Notes: generated from the letters alone by a model not told the origin. Counted from the stretch's first letter, positions 46,881-59,755 are shown. The stretch is 64,000 nt of DNA from Aeromonas piscicola (GCF_000820005.1 NZ_CDBL01000071.1:1-64000); one strand, 5' to 3'. Numbers and translations: made by a program.

Positions 46881-47600
46881 TTATTCCTGTTCCAGCTCGC
46901 CACAGAAGCGGTAGCCTTCGCCATGGATGGTGGCGATGATCTCCGGGGTGTCGTTGACGCTTTCGAAGTGCTTGCGAATACGGCGTATGGTGACATCCAC
47001 GGTACGGTCATGAGGCTTGAGCTCGCGGCCGGTCATCTTCTTGAGCAGTTCGGCACGGGTCTGGATCTGGCCCGGGTTTTCGCAGAAGTGCAGCATGGCA
47101 CGGAATTCGGAGCGCGGCAGCTTGAACATGTCGCCAGCCGGGCTGACCAGTGCGCGGCTGTTGATGTCCAGTGCCCAGCCATTGAACAGGTAACGTTCAA
47201 CCAGCTTCTTCTCTTCGCCACCGGCGGCCACATTCATGGTGCGGCTCAGCAGGTTGCGGGCACGAATAGTCAGTTCACGGGGGTTGAACGGCTTGGTGAT
47301 GTAATCATCGGCGCCGATTTCCAGACCCAGGATCTTGTCCACTTCATTGTCACGACCGGTCAGGAACATCAGGGCTATGTTGTCATCTTCACGCAGCTCG
47401 CGTGCCAGCAGCAGGCCATTCTTGCCCGGCAGGTTGATGTCCATGATCACCAGATTGATGGTGTGGGCGGTCAGGGCTTGATGCATCTCGTCGCCATTGT
47501 TGGCTTCGAGCACTATATAGCCTTCGGCCTCGAAGATGCTTTTCAGGGTATTGCGGGTGACCAGTTCGTCTTCGACGATCAGAATGTGTGGTGTTTGCAT
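46881..47600 (-). CDS. arcA: Aerobic respiration response regulator ArcA
   Basis: A 239-residue OmpR-type regulator that with ArcB adjusts respiratory and TCA genes under low oxygen. The phospho-acceptor is Asp54 in [10 protein letters not shown]; the switch residues are FLTGRD and the lysine in [11 protein letters not shown]. The C-terminal winged helix has [16 protein letters not shown] and IHGEGYRF. Length is that of E. coli ArcA (238). Confidence 0.96.
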   Translation of the reverse strand: MQTPHILIVEDELVTRNTLKSIFEAEGYIVLEANNGDEMHQALTAHTINLVIMDINLPGKNGLLLARELREDDNIALMFLTGRDNEVDKILGLEIGADDYITKPFNPRELTIRARNLLSRTMNVAAGGEEKKLVERYLFNGWALDINSRALVSPAGDMFKLPRSEFRAMLHFCENPGQIQTRAELLKKMTGRELKPHDRTVDVTIRRIRKHFESVNDTPEIIATIHGEGYRFCGELEQE

Positions 47601-47985
47601 GAGTATTCCCAGATTCTTATCAGTTAGTTATCTAAATTTTAACACTCTTTGGCGTTACCCGACCGGTCCTGAAAATTTATTACGTCATCCTGGGTATGAA
47701 TGTCAGGTCGGAGTATCGCGAATTTGGCATCAGCGTTGGCAAACATCCCTGTGCCACACATAGGCTCTCAACAAGTCTGATCGAGAGAAGCCTGGAAAGG
47801 TAGTCCATTACAAAAGTGGCTGCATTTTATCAGTTAACAGGCGCATAACAACACTCTTTGCCGTCAGATAGCAACTTTTTAACTCTGGTTTGATATAGGT
47901 CAAACCCTGAGTTCACTGCATGATACTTGGGGTTGCCCCCATTTTCGCCCTTATAAAATGTAATGGAATGTAACATGTGGTTGAC
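47601..47985. other. Divergent region between arcA and the DUF3293 gene
   Basis: About 385 bases, AT-rich, holding the arcA promoter region. No other coding frame or clear operator was identified. Confidence 0.6.
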
Positions 47986-48393
47986 ATGAATTTGTGGGAA
48001 AACTACAGAAAAATTTGTTTTATTGCCCCCTTTGCTGCGCCGCAATGGCCCGCCTACGCCATAGTGACGGCCTGGAATCCGGCCAGTCGCGAGGTGGGAA
48101 TGCGTCGTAATACTCGGCGTCAGCGCGCCCTCTGGCGGGTGATCTCGGCATCTCCCCACATGATGGCCATGGGGCCCTGCTGGGGGAGCTCGCCCGATGA
48201 AAGTTGGCGTGAATCGTCGCTGTTGCTGGCTTCCTCCCGCGCTGATGCCATCGATTTGGCGGCCCGTTTCGGCCAGAACGCCCTCTATTGGGTGGAGCGG
48301 GGTGAGCTCTGGTTGCTGCCGGTATTGATGAAAGGCATACCTCTCCATCTGGGCAGAATTGAATCCCACTGGATTGTCAGGGGCCCGGCTTGA
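47986..48393 (+). CDS. DUF3293-family protein
   Basis: A 135-residue protein with the DUF3293 pattern: LWENYRKICFIAPFA, YAIVTAWNPASREVGMRRN, and a C-terminal RFGQNALYWVERGELWLLPV. Function is unknown. A GTG at 47977 could add three residues; neither start has a strong ribosome site. The rraA-like gene follows 39 bases later. Confidence 0.7.
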   Translation: MNLWENYRKICFIAPFAAPQWPAYAIVTAWNPASREVGMRRNTRRQRALWRVISASPHMMAMGPCWGSSPDESWRESSLLLASSRADAIDLAARFGQNALYWVERGELWLLPVLMKGIPLHLGRIESHWIVRGPA

Positions 48394-48432
48394 TGAAAGA
48401 ATGAGCGAATTCATGTCCATGGAAGGAAGCTT

Positions 48433-48915
48433 ATGATGCTGGATCTACTGCCCGACCTCTGCGATCAACACGGTGATGCCCTGCAAGTGGCCGATCCGCT
48501 GTTCCACAATTTTGGTGGCAAGCCGCTGTTTTATGGCCAGGCGGTCACCCTCTCCTGCTATGAAGACAACAGCCTGGTACGGGAGCTGGTCACTCGATCC
48601 GGCCAGGGGCGGGTGATGGTGATCGATGGCGGCGGTTCGTTGCGCCGCGCCCTGCTCGGCGATCAGCTGGCCATCAAGGCGGCGGAGCAGGGATGGGAGG
48701 GGATCCTTATCCACGGCGCCGTGCGCGATGTGGGCACCTTGGCGACGCTGGCGCTGGGGGTCAAGGCGCTGGCAGCCTGCCCGGTCAAAACAGAGAAGCT
48801 GGGTAAGGGAGAGCTGGATGCCGTGGTGTCGTTTGCCGGGGTGACCATACATCCGGGTGACTACGTCTACGCCGACCTCAACGGCGTACTGGTGAGCGCC
48901 ACCCGGCTCATCTGA
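48433..48915 (+). CDS. rraA: RraA-like protein (RNase E regulator / aldolase fold)
   Basis: A 160-residue protein close in length and sequence to E. coli RraA (161), which binds RNase E and lowers RNA decay. Shared features are [37 protein letters not shown] and [11 protein letters not shown]. RraA-fold proteins in other bacteria are 4-hydroxy-4-methyl-2-oxoglutarate aldolases; the region GAVRDVG leaves either reading possible. It lacks a menA neighbour, which E. coli rraA has. AAGGAAG precedes the ATG. Confidence 0.8.
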   Translation: MMLDLLPDLCDQHGDALQVADPLFHNFGGKPLFYGQAVTLSCYEDNSLVRELVTRSGQGRVMVIDGGGSLRRALLGDQLAIKAAEQGWEGILIHGAVRDVGTLATLALGVKALAACPVKTEKLGKGELDAVVSFAGVTIHPGDYVYADLNGVLVSATRLI

Positions 48916-48919
48916 GCGG

Positions 48920-49396
48920 TCAGAAGTTGAGGCCGACGCCTATGCTGAGGGACTGTTCCGTGCTGAAGGCGCTGACGCCGTAGTTGGCCGTGATGGCCAG
49001 CTGCGGGGTGAGCAGCAGGCTGGTATTGAGCTCCAGCAGGGTGCTGGCCTTGTTCACTTCCAGCTGCTTGAGCTGGCTGCCGATGTTCAGCGAGGGGGAG
49101 AGCTGGTAACGCACCCCGGAGCTGATATTGAAGCCAGTCTGCTCGCTGTGGGTGCCCACCGCCGGCCCGGCTTCCATGTAAAGGCTGACATCGTCCTGTA
49201 CCGGGTACTGATAGCCGGTGTTGATGAGCCAGAGGTCGAAATTGTCGCTGTGATGGGACTGGCTGCCGAGCAGCACGCCGGAATAGCTTTTCACGTAGAG
49301 CTGGCTGTTTGCCTCGCTCTTGAGGAAATCCCAGTCGGCGGCCTGGGCACCGAGGCTGAGGCATGAAGCGAGTGCGATGATGAGTGGTTTGACCAT
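48920..49396 (-). CDS. Predicted outer-membrane beta-barrel-like protein
   Basis: A 158-residue protein with a signal peptide (MVKPLIIALASCLSLGAQA) and a mature part of alternating hydrophobic strands (LYMEAGPAVG, FNISSGVRYQL, LLELNTSLLLT, SLSIGVGLNF). It ends in an aromatic Phe, as outer-membrane proteins do. The start at 49396 has GAGGGG upstream. No family is recognised. It is convergent with rraA. Confidence 0.6.
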   Translation of the reverse strand: MVKPLIIALASCLSLGAQAADWDFLKSEANSQLYVKSYSGVLLGSQSHHSDNFDLWLINTGYQYPVQDDVSLYMEAGPAVGTHSEQTGFNISSGVRYQLSPSLNIGSQLKQLEVNKASTLLELNTSLLLTPQLAITANYGVSAFSTEQSLSIGVGLNF

Positions 49397-49568
49397 TCTT
49401 TTCCCCTCCCTGGGTCCGGAACAGGAATACAAGCATGGCACATGCCAGCTGCTAGTAAAGGCAACCCAGATCACAATAAAACAGTTTTAATCTGCCGCCG
49501 ACTCATGATAAACAGGCCACCATCATCACTTTCCTTCCCCTATTTCTCTCACATCAAGAGGTGAACCC

Positions 49569-49967
49569 ATGAACAAGAAACTTACCCTGCTGGCCGCACT
49601 GGCTCTGGGAGGCTGCGCCATGGCAACTGGTTCCAATCTGGCTCAACTGCAAGCATCCACCTGGCAGTTGCAAGGGGCGAGCGGCGATACTTTCACCCTG
49701 CAGGTCGCGGGTGACAAGGTGGCGGGCAAGGGCGGCTGCAACCGCTATTTTGGCGGTATCACCCAGCAGGGTGACGGTGTATTGACGCTGGGAGCCATGG
49801 GCTCGACCCGCATGATGTGCATGGGCGATCTGGCCGGCAAGGAGATGCTCTATCTGCAGAAGCTGGAGAAGGTGGCAACCTTCAAGGTCAGCGGCCAACA
49901 GCTGGTGCTGAGTGATGCCAACAAGGTGGCGTTGCTCACCTTCGATGCCATGCCAGCAGCCAAGTAA
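49569..49967 (+). CDS. META-domain lipoprotein (HslJ-like)
   Basis: A 132-residue lipoprotein: signal MNKKLTLLAALALGGC (Cys16), then a META domain with TWQLQGASGDTFTL, GKGGCNRYFGGI and TRMMCMGDLAGKEMLYLQ. E. coli HslJ carries the same domain and is linked to heat and novobiocin stress. AGAGG lies upstream of the ATG. Exact role is unknown. Confidence 0.85.
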   Translation: MNKKLTLLAALALGGCAMATGSNLAQLQASTWQLQGASGDTFTLQVAGDKVAGKGGCNRYFGGITQQGDGVLTLGAMGSTRMMCMGDLAGKEMLYLQKLEKVATFKVSGQQLVLSDANKVALLTFDAMPAAK

Positions 49968-50018
49968 CTGATATTCCTGTCAGAGGCTGTCGTAGCGCGA
50001 GCAGGCAGCCGCGATCAG

Positions 50019-50045
50019 AAAGGGACGCCGCGGCGTCCCTTTTTC
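50019..50045. terminator. Terminator between convergent META-lipoprotein and aceK genes
   Basis: AAAGGGACGCC and GGCGTCCCTTT form a long stem, T-rich on the plus strand. Confidence 0.85.
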
Positions 50046-50128
50046 AATGCCGTTTTGCGGCTTGTGCCGGCCAGCATCGCAAGATGCATCGCATCTTGAA
50101 TCACCGGCAAGGCGCCGCGCGCTAATCC

Positions 50129-51943
<1,815 letters not shown>

Positions 51944-52121
51944 TCACTCACGGCATTCATGCCGAGAATGGCTGGCAGTTTGTTCACACGTCTGGCCACT
52001 ATGGCAACATTCAAACATCTGTTCAAGTGGCAATTTTTGGGGATAAACGGTAGATTGCGCCCCTGTTTTGCCGACCATTTTCAGCCTGTTCGTGCGGTCG
52101 GCCTGCCCAAGAGGAAACCCA

Positions 52122-52817
52122 ATGAAACTCTATTTTGTGCTGGTGGCGCCTGCCCGGGCACCCAATGTCGGGGCTGCCGCCCGCGCCATGAAAACCATGG
52201 GCTTCGATGCCATGCGACTGGTGGCGAGCCGGGTACATGAAGAGGAAGAAGCGAGCTGGGTGGCCCATGGGGCGCAGGACATTTTGACCAACGCCGAAGC
52301 ATTCGACACCCTGCCGGAGGCACTGACCGACATGGATCTGGTGATCGCCACCACGGCCCGTCAACGGGGCCGTTATCAGCACTACCTTACCCCGGGGGAG
52401 ATCCGCGAGCAAATCCGCGCCAAGCCGTCCCTGAACAAGGTCGCCATCGTGTTTGGCTGTGAAGAGTCGGGCCTTTCCAATGAGCAGCTGGCCCATGCGG
52501 ATTTGCTGAGTTATCTGCCGCTCAAGGTGAGCTACCCGTCCCTGAACCTGGGGCAGGCGATCATGCTGTATGCCTACGAGATGAGCCAGTTGCTGGATGA
52601 GCCGCAAGCCGTAGCAGAAAATTTTGATAACACCGGGCAGGTTCGGGTACTGAAACACAAAACAGCAGAAATACTTGGTGAACTCGGAGTTTCGCAGGAT
52701 GAAAAACTGCATCAATGGGTGATGGACCGAGTACCCATGCTGCCGCAGCGGGATTTGAATATGCTGCATCTGCTCTGCAAAGACCTGGTTCGCCGATTTG
52801 AACGCAAGGAGCAATGA
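52122..52817 (+). CDS. lasT: LasT / TrmJ-like SpoU-family RNA methyltransferase
   Basis: A 231-residue SPOUT methyltransferase. The knot motifs are NVGAAARAMKTMGF, VIATTARQRGRY, VFGCEESGLSNEQL and YPSLNLGQAIMLYAYE. It is closest in my memory to E. coli LasT (YjtD), which also lies just upstream of thrLABC, so the neighbourhood supports the name. The RNA target of LasT is not established. AGGAAA precedes the ATG at 52122. Confidence 0.85.
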   Translation: MKLYFVLVAPARAPNVGAAARAMKTMGFDAMRLVASRVHEEEEASWVAHGAQDILTNAEAFDTLPEALTDMDLVIATTARQRGRYQHYLTPGEIREQIRAKPSLNKVAIVFGCEESGLSNEQLAHADLLSYLPLKVSYPSLNLGQAIMLYAYEMSQLLDEPQAVAENFDNTGQVRVLKHKTAEILGELGVSQDEKLHQWVMDRVPMLPQRDLNMLHLLCKDLVRRFERKEQ

Positions 52818-52825
52818 GGTTTAAG

Positions 52826-52855
52826 TTGACAGCCCAAGGCCAGCCGCGGTATTGC
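52826..52855 (+). promoter_or_regulatory. Probable thr operon promoter
   Basis: TTGACA (52826-52831) and TATTGC (52850-52855) with an 18-base gap, 32 bases before the leader peptide start. Confidence 0.5.
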
Positions 52856-52886
52856 TAAAAGCCAGCTTCGTTCAAGAGTGTTCGTC

Positions 52887-52961
52887 ATGCAGTCATTCAC
52901 CAACGTCACCACCACCACCATTATTACCGGTACCACCACAGGTGGCACTGGGGCCGGTTGA
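52887..52961 (+). CDS. thrL: thr operon leader peptide
   Basis: A 24-residue leader, MQSFTNVTTTTIITGTTTGG then a short tail. It holds nine threonines and two isoleucines, the amino acids whose tRNA charging controls the operon in E. coli. The ribosome stalls here when they are scarce and the downstream terminator does not form. Confidence 0.93.
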   Translation: MQSFTNVTTTTIITGTTTGGTGAG

Positions 52962-52987
52962 TGCGCTGACGAACAAGCACAGAAATC

Positions 52988-53023
52988 AAAAAAGGCCCGT
53001 ACCCACCCAGTACGGGCCTTTTT
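52988..53023 (+). terminator. thr operon attenuator
   Basis: AAAGGCCCGTAC and GTACGGGCCTTT around CCACCCA, followed by TTT, between thrL and thrA. It is the regulated terminator of the operon. Confidence 0.9.
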
Positions 53024-53082
53024 GTTGAGTTGTTTTTAGACCGTTTTCAGATCAATTTGCAGGGTTCACAGGGAGATAAGCG

Positions 53083-55575
53083 ATGAGAGTGTTGAAGTTT
53101 GGCGGGTCGTCACTGGCCGATGCAGAGCGTTTTTTACGGGTAGCGGATATCGCGGTCAATACCCACGGCCAATCCCAGGTTGCCCTGGTGCTATCGGCAC
53201 CGGCCAAGGTGACCAACCACCTGGTCGCCCTGGTGGAGCAGACCAGTCGCGGCATGGATGCCAGTTCCACCCTGTTTGAAATCAACGGCATCTTCTCCCG
53301 CCTGCTGGCCGGGTTGAAGGCCGCCTATCCGGCGCTGGATGACAAGGCGCTGCAGGCCCGTCTCACCGCCGAGCTGGATCAGGTCGAGCGACTGATGCAG
53401 GGCATACGGCTGCTGGGGCTCTGCCCGGACAACGTGCAGGCCCGCATCCTGAGCCGTGGGGAGAACCTCTCCATCGCCTTCATGCACGAGTTGCTGCGGG
53501 TGCGCGGCCTCGAACTGGACATCATAGTGCCGGAGCAACTGCTGGTCACCGACGGCGGCTATCTGGAAGCCCATGTCGACATCGAAGCCTCCCGCCTGCG
53601 CTTCGCCGCCAAGGGGCTGCGTCCCGCGGTAGAGGGGCAGGGCCCCGCTGGAAAAGAGTCATGTCTCTACCTGATGCCGGGCTTTACCGGCGGCAGCGAC
53701 AAGGGTGAAACCGTGCTGTTGGGCCGCAATGGATCGGATTACTCAGCCGCCGTGCTGGCCGCCTGCGTCGATGCCGAGTGTTGCGAGATCTGGACCGACG
53801 TGGAAGGCTGCTACAACTGCGACCCCCGTCTAGTGCCGGACGCCTACCTGCTGAAAACCCTCTCCTATAAAGAGGCGATGGAGCTCTCCTACTTCGGTGC
53901 CAAGGTACTGCACCCGAAAACCATCGCCCCCGTGGCTCAGTTCCACATCCCCTGCCTCATCAAGAACAGCTTCAACCCGCAAGGGCCGGGCACCTTGATC
54001 GGCGTCGAGCAGGGGGATGACGATCTGAAGGTTAAGGCCATCTCGGATCTCTCCGGCATGTGTATGTTCAACGTCTCCGGCCCCGGCATGAAGGGCATGG
54101 TGGGCATGGCCGGCCGCATCTTCTCCGCCATCTCCCGCGCCGGGGTCAGTATCGTCCTCATCACCCAGTCATCCTCCGAGTACAGCGTCAGCTTCTGTAT
54201 CCACAGCTATGACAGTGAGAAGACCCGCAAGGTGCTGGAGCGCGAGTTCGAGCTCGAATTCAAGAACCAGCTGCTGGAGCCACTGGATATCATCAGCGAT
54301 CTGGCGATCATCTCCCTGATCGGTGACGGTATGCGCACCAGCAAGGGGATGGCGGCGCGCTTCTTCACCTCCCTGGCGCAAGCCTCCATCAATATCGTCG
54401 CCATCGCGCAAGGGTCGAGCGAGCGCTCTATCTCCGCCGTGGTGCGGGATCGCAAGGTGGCGGAAGCCATCAAGGCCTGCCATCAGAACTTCTTCGGCAG
54501 CCAGCAGTTTATCGATCTCTTCGTGGTCGGTGTCGGCGGCGTTGGCGCAGCCCTGGTGGATCAGATCGCCCGCCAGCAGCCGGTATTGGCCGAGCAGGGC
54601 ACTGGCCTGCGGGTGGTCGGCATCGCCAACAGCCGCCAGATGGCGGTCAACAAGGATGGGTTGACGCTGGCCAACTGGCGTGAGCAGCTGGTGGAAGCCC
54701 GTGACAGCTTCAGCCTGGAAGCGGTGCAAAAGCTGGTGGAAGAGAGCCACCTCATCAACCCGGTGATCGTCGATTGTACCTCGAGCGAGGCGGTCGCCGT
54801 CCAGTACGCAGACTTCCTGGCCGCCGGTTTCCATGTGGTCACCCCGAACAAGAAGGCCAACACAGGGTCGCTCGATTACTACAAGGCGCTGCGCCGCACC
54901 GCCCGCCAGACTCGCCGCAAGTTCCTGTACGAAACCAACGTCGGCGCCGGCCTGCCGGTCATCGAGAACCTGCAGAACCTGATCAAGGCCGGTGACAAGC
55001 TGCGCGCCTTCGATGGCGTGCTGTCCGGTTCACTCTCCTTTATCTTCGGCAAGCTGGATGAGGGCATGGCCTTCTCCGAGGCGACCAAAATCGCTCGCGG
55101 CAACGGCTTCACCGAGCCGGATCCCCGCGACGATCTCAACGGCATGGATGTGGCGCGCAAGCTGCTAATTCTGGCTCGCGAGGCAGGTATGGCGCTGGAG
55201 CTCTCCGACGTGGAAGTGGAGCAGGCGCTGCCGCCGGGCTTTGACGTCAGCGGCGATGTGGAAGCCTTTATGGCCCGCCTGCCCGAAGCTGACGGCTGGT
55301 TCCGCGACCAGTTCGCCGCCGCGCAAGCTCAGGGCAAGGTGCTGCGCTATGTGGGGTCGATTGAAGGTGGCAAGTGCAAGGTCGCCATCAAGGCGGTCGG
55401 TGCCGACGAGCCCCTGTTTAAGGTCAAAGACGGAGAGAATGCGCTCGCCTTCTTCTCCACCTACTACCAGCCGATCCCGCTGGTGCTGCGTGGCTATGGC
55501 GCCGGTACCGAAGTGACTGCCGCTGGCGTCTTTGCCGACGTGCTTCGCACCCAGAACTGGAAGCAGGAGTTATAA
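53083..55575 (+). CDS. thrA: Bifunctional aspartokinase I / homoserine dehydrogenase I
   Basis: An 830-residue enzyme catalysing the first and third steps of the aspartate route to threonine. The kinase half (about 1-460) opens [17 protein letters not shown] and contains two ACT-type regulatory regions with [20 protein letters not shown] and [20 protein letters not shown]. The homoserine dehydrogenase half (about 465-830) has the Rossmann loop [14 protein letters not shown] and the catalytic region [28 protein letters not shown] precedes the ATG. Feedback inhibition by threonine is expected. Confidence 0.97.
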   Translation: MRVLKFGGSSLADAERFLRVADIAVNTHGQSQVALVLSAPAKVTNHLVALVEQTSRGMDASSTLFEINGIFSRLLAGLKAAYPALDDKALQARLTAELDQVERLMQGIRLLGLCPDNVQARILSRGENLSIAFMHELLRVRGLELDIIVPEQLLVTDGGYLEAHVDIEASRLRFAAKGLRPAVEGQGPAGKESCLYLMPGFTGGSDKGETVLLGRNGSDYSAAVLAACVDAECCEIWTDVEGCYNCDPRLVPDAYLLKTLSYKEAMELSYFGAKVLHPKTIAPVAQFHIPCLIKNSFNPQGPGTLIGVEQGDDDLKVKAISDLSGMCMFNVSGPGMKGMVGMAGRIFSAISRAGVSIVLITQSSSEYSVSFCIHSYDSEKTRKVLEREFELEFKNQLLEPLDIISDLAIISLIGDGMRTSKGMAARFFTSLAQASINIVAIAQGSSERSISAVVRDRKVAEAIKACHQNFFGSQQFIDLFVVGVGGVGAALVDQIARQQPVLAEQGTGLRVVGIANSRQMAVNKDGLTLANWREQLVEARDSFSLEAVQKLVEESHLINPVIVDCTSSEAVAVQYADFLAAGFHVVTPNKKANTGSLDYYKALRRTARQTRRKFLYETNVGAGLPVIENLQNLIKAGDKLRAFDGVLSGSLSFIFGKLDEGMAFSEATKIARGNGFTEPDPRDDLNGMDVARKLLILAREAGMALELSDVEVEQALPPGFDVSGDVEAFMARLPEADGWFRDQFAAAQAQGKVLRYVGSIEGGKCKVAIKAVGADEPLFKVKDGENALAFFSTYYQPIPLVLRGYGAGTEVTAAGVFADVLRTQNWKQEL

Positions 55576-55577
55576 CC

Positions 55578-56570
55578 ATGAGTTCAGAGATGAACCCCTA
55601 TATGGCGAAAGGTGGCAGTGTTGTCGCCTATGCCCCCGCCTCCAGCGCCAACCTGAGCGTGGGATTCGATGTACTGGGGGCGGCGCTCGCCCCCGTGGAT
55701 GGCTCCCTGCTGGGCGATCGGGTGCAGGTGAAAGCCGCTGACGTGCCTTTTGCCCTCTCTTCCGTGGGCCGCTACGCCCACAAACTGCCCGACGATCCGA
55801 AAAAGAACATCCTCTACGACTGCTGGGTCGCCTATGGCGAGGCGCTGGAGAAGCGTGGCCTGACCATGCAGCCACTCGAAATGGTGCTGGAGAAGAACCT
55901 GCCGGTGGGCTCGGGTCTGGGTTCCAGCGCCTGTAGCGTGGTGGCGGCACTCGAAGGCCTCAACGCCTTCCACGGCGAGCCCCTTAATGAGCACGACATG
56001 CTGCTGCTGATGGGGGAGATGGAAGGGCGCATCTCCGGCTCTGTTCACTACGACAACGTGGCTCCCTGCTATCTGGGCGGCATGCAGCTGGTGCTCGAAG
56101 AGCACTGCGTTATCAGCCAGGGCATTCCGGTGTTCGAGCAGTGGTACTGGGTGGTCTGCTATCCGGGCACAGTGGTGTCGACCGCCGCTGCCCGCGCCAT
56201 ACTGCCTGCGCAATATCGCCGTCAGGATTGCCTCACCTATGGTCGTCGCTTGGCTGCCTTTGTTCACGCCAGCTACACCGGGCAGGAGGGGCTGGCGGCG
56301 AGCGTGCTCAAAGACGTGATTGCCGAACCCTACCGCGCGACGCTGATCGAAGGCTTTAACGAGGTGCGGGCCCAGGCCGCCCAAAACGGGGCGCTTGCCA
56401 CCGGCATCTCCGGCTCAGGCCCCAGCGTCTTCGTGGTGATGAAGGATCTGGCCCAGGCCGAGCGGATGAAGGATTGGATGGACGCACATTTTGTGCAGAA
56501 CGAAGATGGATTTGCCCGGGTCTGCAAACTGGACATGGCCGGGGCACGGGTAACAGGAAGCGAGCTATGA
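55578..56570 (+). CDS. thrB: Homoserine kinase
   Basis: A 330-residue GHMP kinase that phosphorylates homoserine. [20 protein letters not shown] and the ATP loop [19 protein letters not shown] are typical, as is [15 protein letters not shown]. It is about 20 residues longer at the N-terminus than E. coli ThrB. The ATG at 55578 is favoured by AGGAG eight bases upstream; an in-frame ATG at 55602 would give the shorter form. It begins two bases after the thrA stop. Confidence 0.95.
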   Translation: MSSEMNPYMAKGGSVVAYAPASSANLSVGFDVLGAALAPVDGSLLGDRVQVKAADVPFALSSVGRYAHKLPDDPKKNILYDCWVAYGEALEKRGLTMQPLEMVLEKNLPVGSGLGSSACSVVAALEGLNAFHGEPLNEHDMLLLMGEMEGRISGSVHYDNVAPCYLGGMQLVLEEHCVISQGIPVFEQWYWVVCYPGTVVSTAAARAILPAQYRRQDCLTYGRRLAAFVHASYTGQEGLAASVLKDVIAEPYRATLIEGFNEVRAQAAQNGALATGISGSGPSVFVVMKDLAQAERMKDWMDAHFVQNEDGFARVCKLDMAGARVTGSEL

Positions 56571-57841
56571 ATCTTTACAATATCAAGGACAAGAGTGAAC
56601 AGGTGAGCTTCGCGCAGGCGGTGCGTCAGGGGCTGGGTCGCGATCAGGGGCTCTTCTTCCCCGAGGTGATTGCGCCACTGGCCGATGTGGATGCCCTGCT
56701 GGACTTGCCGCTGGCCGAACGCTCTGCCCACATCATCAGCCACCTGCTGGGGGACGAAGTGCCCGCCGCCAAGGTAAGCGAGCTTATCAATGCCGCCTTC
56801 ACCTTCCCGGCGCCGCTGGTCAAATTAAAAGATGGCACTTATGCCCTTGAGCTGTTCCACGGCCCGACCCTGGCATTCAAGGATTTTGGCGGCCGCTTTA
56901 TGGCTCAGTGTCTGGCCACCTTCCGCACCAACGACAAGATCACCATCTTGACCGCCACCTCCGGCGACACCGGCGCCGCCGTGGCCCACGCCTTCTACGG
57001 GCTGGAGGGGATCGAGGTGGTCATTCTCTACCCCAAGGGCAAGATAAGCCCCTTGCAGGAGAAGCTCTTCTGCACCCTGGGCGGCAATATCCGCACCATC
57101 GCCATCGACGGCGACTTCGATGCCTGTCAGGCGCTGGTGAAGGATGCCTTCGACGACGAGGCGCTGAAAAAGGCGATTGGCCTGAACTCAGCCAACTCCA
57201 TCAATATCAGCCGTCTGTTGGCACAGGTTTGCTACTACTTCGAGGCGCTGGCCCAGCTGCCCAAAGCCGACCGCGCCAAGGCGGTTATCAGCGTGCCGTC
57301 CGGCAACTTTGGCAACCTGACTGCAGGCCTGATTGCCAAGGCGCTGGGGCTGCCGGTGAAGCGCTTTATTGCCGCCACCAACGCCAACGACACAGTGCCG
57401 CGCTACCTGAAAACCGGTCAGTGGGAGCCGCACCAGACAGTGGCGACTCTCTCCAACGCCATGGATGTCAGCCGCCCCAACAACTGGCCTAGGGTAGAGG
57501 AGCTGTGCCGCCGCAACGGCTGGGCGCTGGAGACCCTGGGCTCCGGCATGCGCAGCGACGCCGAGACCCGCGATGCGCTCAAGCGCTTGCACCAGCTCGA
57601 TTACCTGTGCGAGCCCCACGGCGCCATTGCCTGGGATCTGCTGAACGAGCAGCTCGGTGAAGATGAGGTGGGGGTGTTCCTCTGCACCGCCCATCCCGCC
57701 AAGTTCAAGGAGTCGGTGGACGAGATCCTGAATCTGGATGTGCCGCTGCCCGGCCCGCTGGCCAAGCATGCCGAGCTGCCGCTTTTGTCTCATAACCTGC
57801 CAGCCGAGTTTGCCCGGTTAAGGGAGTTTTTGGTGGCTTGA
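56567..57841 (+). CDS. thrC: Threonine synthase
   Basis: A 424-residue PLP enzyme converting phosphohomoserine to threonine. The PLP lysine is in [14 protein letters not shown]; the phosphate-binding loop is [15 protein letters not shown], and [14 protein letters not shown] follows. The ATG at 56567 overlaps the thrB stop by four bases and gives the family N-terminus [18 protein letters not shown]. Length matches E. coli ThrC (428). It ends in a very long terminator stem. Confidence 0.96.
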   Translation: MNLYNIKDKSEQVSFAQAVRQGLGRDQGLFFPEVIAPLADVDALLDLPLAERSAHIISHLLGDEVPAAKVSELINAAFTFPAPLVKLKDGTYALELFHGPTLAFKDFGGRFMAQCLATFRTNDKITILTATSGDTGAAVAHAFYGLEGIEVVILYPKGKISPLQEKLFCTLGGNIRTIAIDGDFDACQALVKDAFDDEALKKAIGLNSANSINISRLLAQVCYYFEALAQLPKADRAKAVISVPSGNFGNLTAGLIAKALGLPVKRFIAATNANDTVPRYLKTGQWEPHQTVATLSNAMDVSRPNNWPRVEELCRRNGWALETLGSGMRSDAETRDALKRLHQLDYLCEPHGAIAWDLLNEQLGEDEVGVFLCTAHPAKFKESVDEILNLDVPLPGPLAKHAELPLLSHNLPAEFARLREFLVA

Positions 57842-57860
57842 GTTTTAGCTGTGAGTTAAC

Positions 57861-57908
57861 CGATAGAAATAAAAATCCCCCGGTAATGGGGGATTTTTAT
57901 TTCTATCG
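57861..57908. terminator. thr operon terminator, 21-bp perfect stem
   Basis: Arms at 57861-57881 and 57888-57908 pair perfectly across a six-base loop. The inner part is AAAAATCCCCC with GGGGGATTTTT. The stem is nearly symmetrical, so it can stop transcription from either side, including from the PIN gene. Confidence 0.9.
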
Positions 57909-58037
57909 TTTGGCAAGGGATGGCGGCTTAAGTTCGGTTTACTGATGATAATGACCGACTATCAGGACACTTTGCTGCTGGTCTTCCATTATCCCGAGTT
58001 TCTGACCTGTGTCAGGTGATAACTAGAACCGTATATA

Positions 58038-59310
58038 TTATTCATCGTCATCGTCATCGTCATCCGTATTTGTATTGTCTTGCCTATATATTACACCATG
58101 TCTGTCTATTTTTGCGAATATCATACGCTCATCATTTTTGTTGTTGGGCATAAGTACATAGCTATAATGTTTTTCCTTCTCTGGATCATTGACTTGATCA
58201 GATTTTTTTGTATCATCAGCATTTTTTATTTTAGAAATAATTAGATCTAAGTAATCACTTTCCTTTTCTTTGTTTTTATATTTGTCGCTAAGATTAATGA
58301 TAAGTTGTTCAAGTTTTGAGTCTTTTTCCCTATCCTTTCTCAAATCTACTGTAAGAGCATTCAAAGAGTTCATGAACTGATTTTTTGCATCTTTAATTGA
58401 ACTCTCATGCACCCCAACGTTTAGTATTTTTTTACCACTTTCTAAGAATGAGGATGTATTGTACATGTAAAAGAGATCTAAATTTGCTTCTCTATATATT
58501 TCATTTTGTAAATTAGCGTGAGGTCCTATTTGTTTTTTTTCCTCTTGATTCTAAAATATACCACCAGTCTTCTTTTGAGTCATCAGTTATGAATATTACA
58601 TTTTTAGTTTCAGGGGATGAGCTTTTAGTTATTAATTGTTTCCAAAGAATAAGATCACCATACTGGCGGTCATATTTTAGCTCATCAAAATAAAAGTAGC
58701 GGTCATTTCCATTTGCTTTTGCTGAATCTTTAAATCCGGGAGGAATTTTGTTTTTATATCGTTCATCTCCTTCTTTGTATATTTTATCTAACCAGTCTTG
58801 ATTTTCTGGTTTTTCACCTACTTTACCTTCTGTAATTTCAATTAATTTTTCTCTGATGAAGTCATGAGATCTCACGCATGGCTGCTTTTCATCCCAATAG
58901 GATACGGATTTTCTATATGAGGCAATAGCTTTTTGTATTTCTTTATGAAGTTTTTCTGTATTTTCGTGAAGCTTTGGAAATCGTCTTTTTAATGATAGTT
59001 GTTCAAAGTCACATTTGAAAATCTTATCTATCTTATCTAAGTGTTCATTTGTTTTTATAAATATTGCCTTCTCATCACGAATGGTTTCCAATCGTCTTCT
59101 TTGATATTCCAAACCTACCTGATAAGGAATCCATATGTTGGAGCTTATTGTAGTCAACAGTTCAAAAAAATCGTTTCTTGTTTGCTCTGCGTAGCCATAT
59201 AAGTTTAGGAATACATTTGTGTCAAATACAAATAATGTATTTTCGTTTTTCCAAGCGCTATTTAATTCAGTTTCATTAGGATTGTAAAAACCCTTAAACA
59301 TACTTTTCAA
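58038..59310 (-). pseudogene. PIN-like (PIN_8 type) nuclease gene, split by a frameshift in an A8 run
   Basis: The first frame (59310 to 58513, 265 residues) carries a PIN-like RNase domain: DTNVFLNLYGYAEQTR with Asp30, WIPYQVGLEYQRRRLE, QYGDLILWKQLI and FITDDSKEDWWYILESRGKK. The A8 run (58533-58540 on the plus strand as T8) then shifts the frame and it stops after six codons. The next frame continues with IGPHANLQNEIYREANLDLF and MYNTSSFLESGKK, which reads as the natural sequel. With seven A residues the two join into about 420 residues. The C-terminal end is acidic, with seven Asp in a row. The gene is AT-rich and sits alone between thrC and psiF, so it looks acquired. Real mutation, slippage or a homopolymer error remain possible. 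Confidence 0.75.
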
Positions 59311-59755
59311 TATACACCTCGGTAATTTATAGCTTTAATTAAGCTACCGCCCCTGGATTACAGCTTATAATATGCCCCATTTACCAGCGAGTGCAGCAGC
59401 CCATCGCGGATGAATAGGCATCGGATGGCTATGATAGGCCAATCGAATCTGGTCTCACCAGTCAAAAATTGACGTAACTATCAGGAATATCTGCGTTTTA
59501 TGCGCCAGCTCAAGAAATCGCAGAGGCAGAGCACAGGATTCCCATGGCCCTTGATTTTATTGAGGTTGGCGGGGGTGGCGGTGAAGAGGGGGCAGGCTTG
59601 CCGTCGGGGAAGGGCTGGCTGGGGTTAATCCCGCTCCGGCAATCGGCGCTATAGTGCGGGCGATGGTTGCCCGGCTTCCGGCCGCATGGCTGGCGGTGCG
59701 GGGGATCTGCGGCAACAATCAGCTGTTGCAAACACATCACAATAAGGAACGTCAT
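59311..59755. other. Region between the PIN gene and psiF
   Basis: About 445 bases. The first part, beside the PIN gene, is AT-rich; the second is GC-rich like the chromosome. TATAGT at 59650-59655 could be a -10 for psiF but has no good -35. No gene is supported. Confidence 0.5.

Noticed and set aside
59510..59755. 81-codon minus-strand frame upstream of psiF
   Set aside because: No ribosome site; it overlaps the psiF leader and its composition is Pro/Ser low-complexity.
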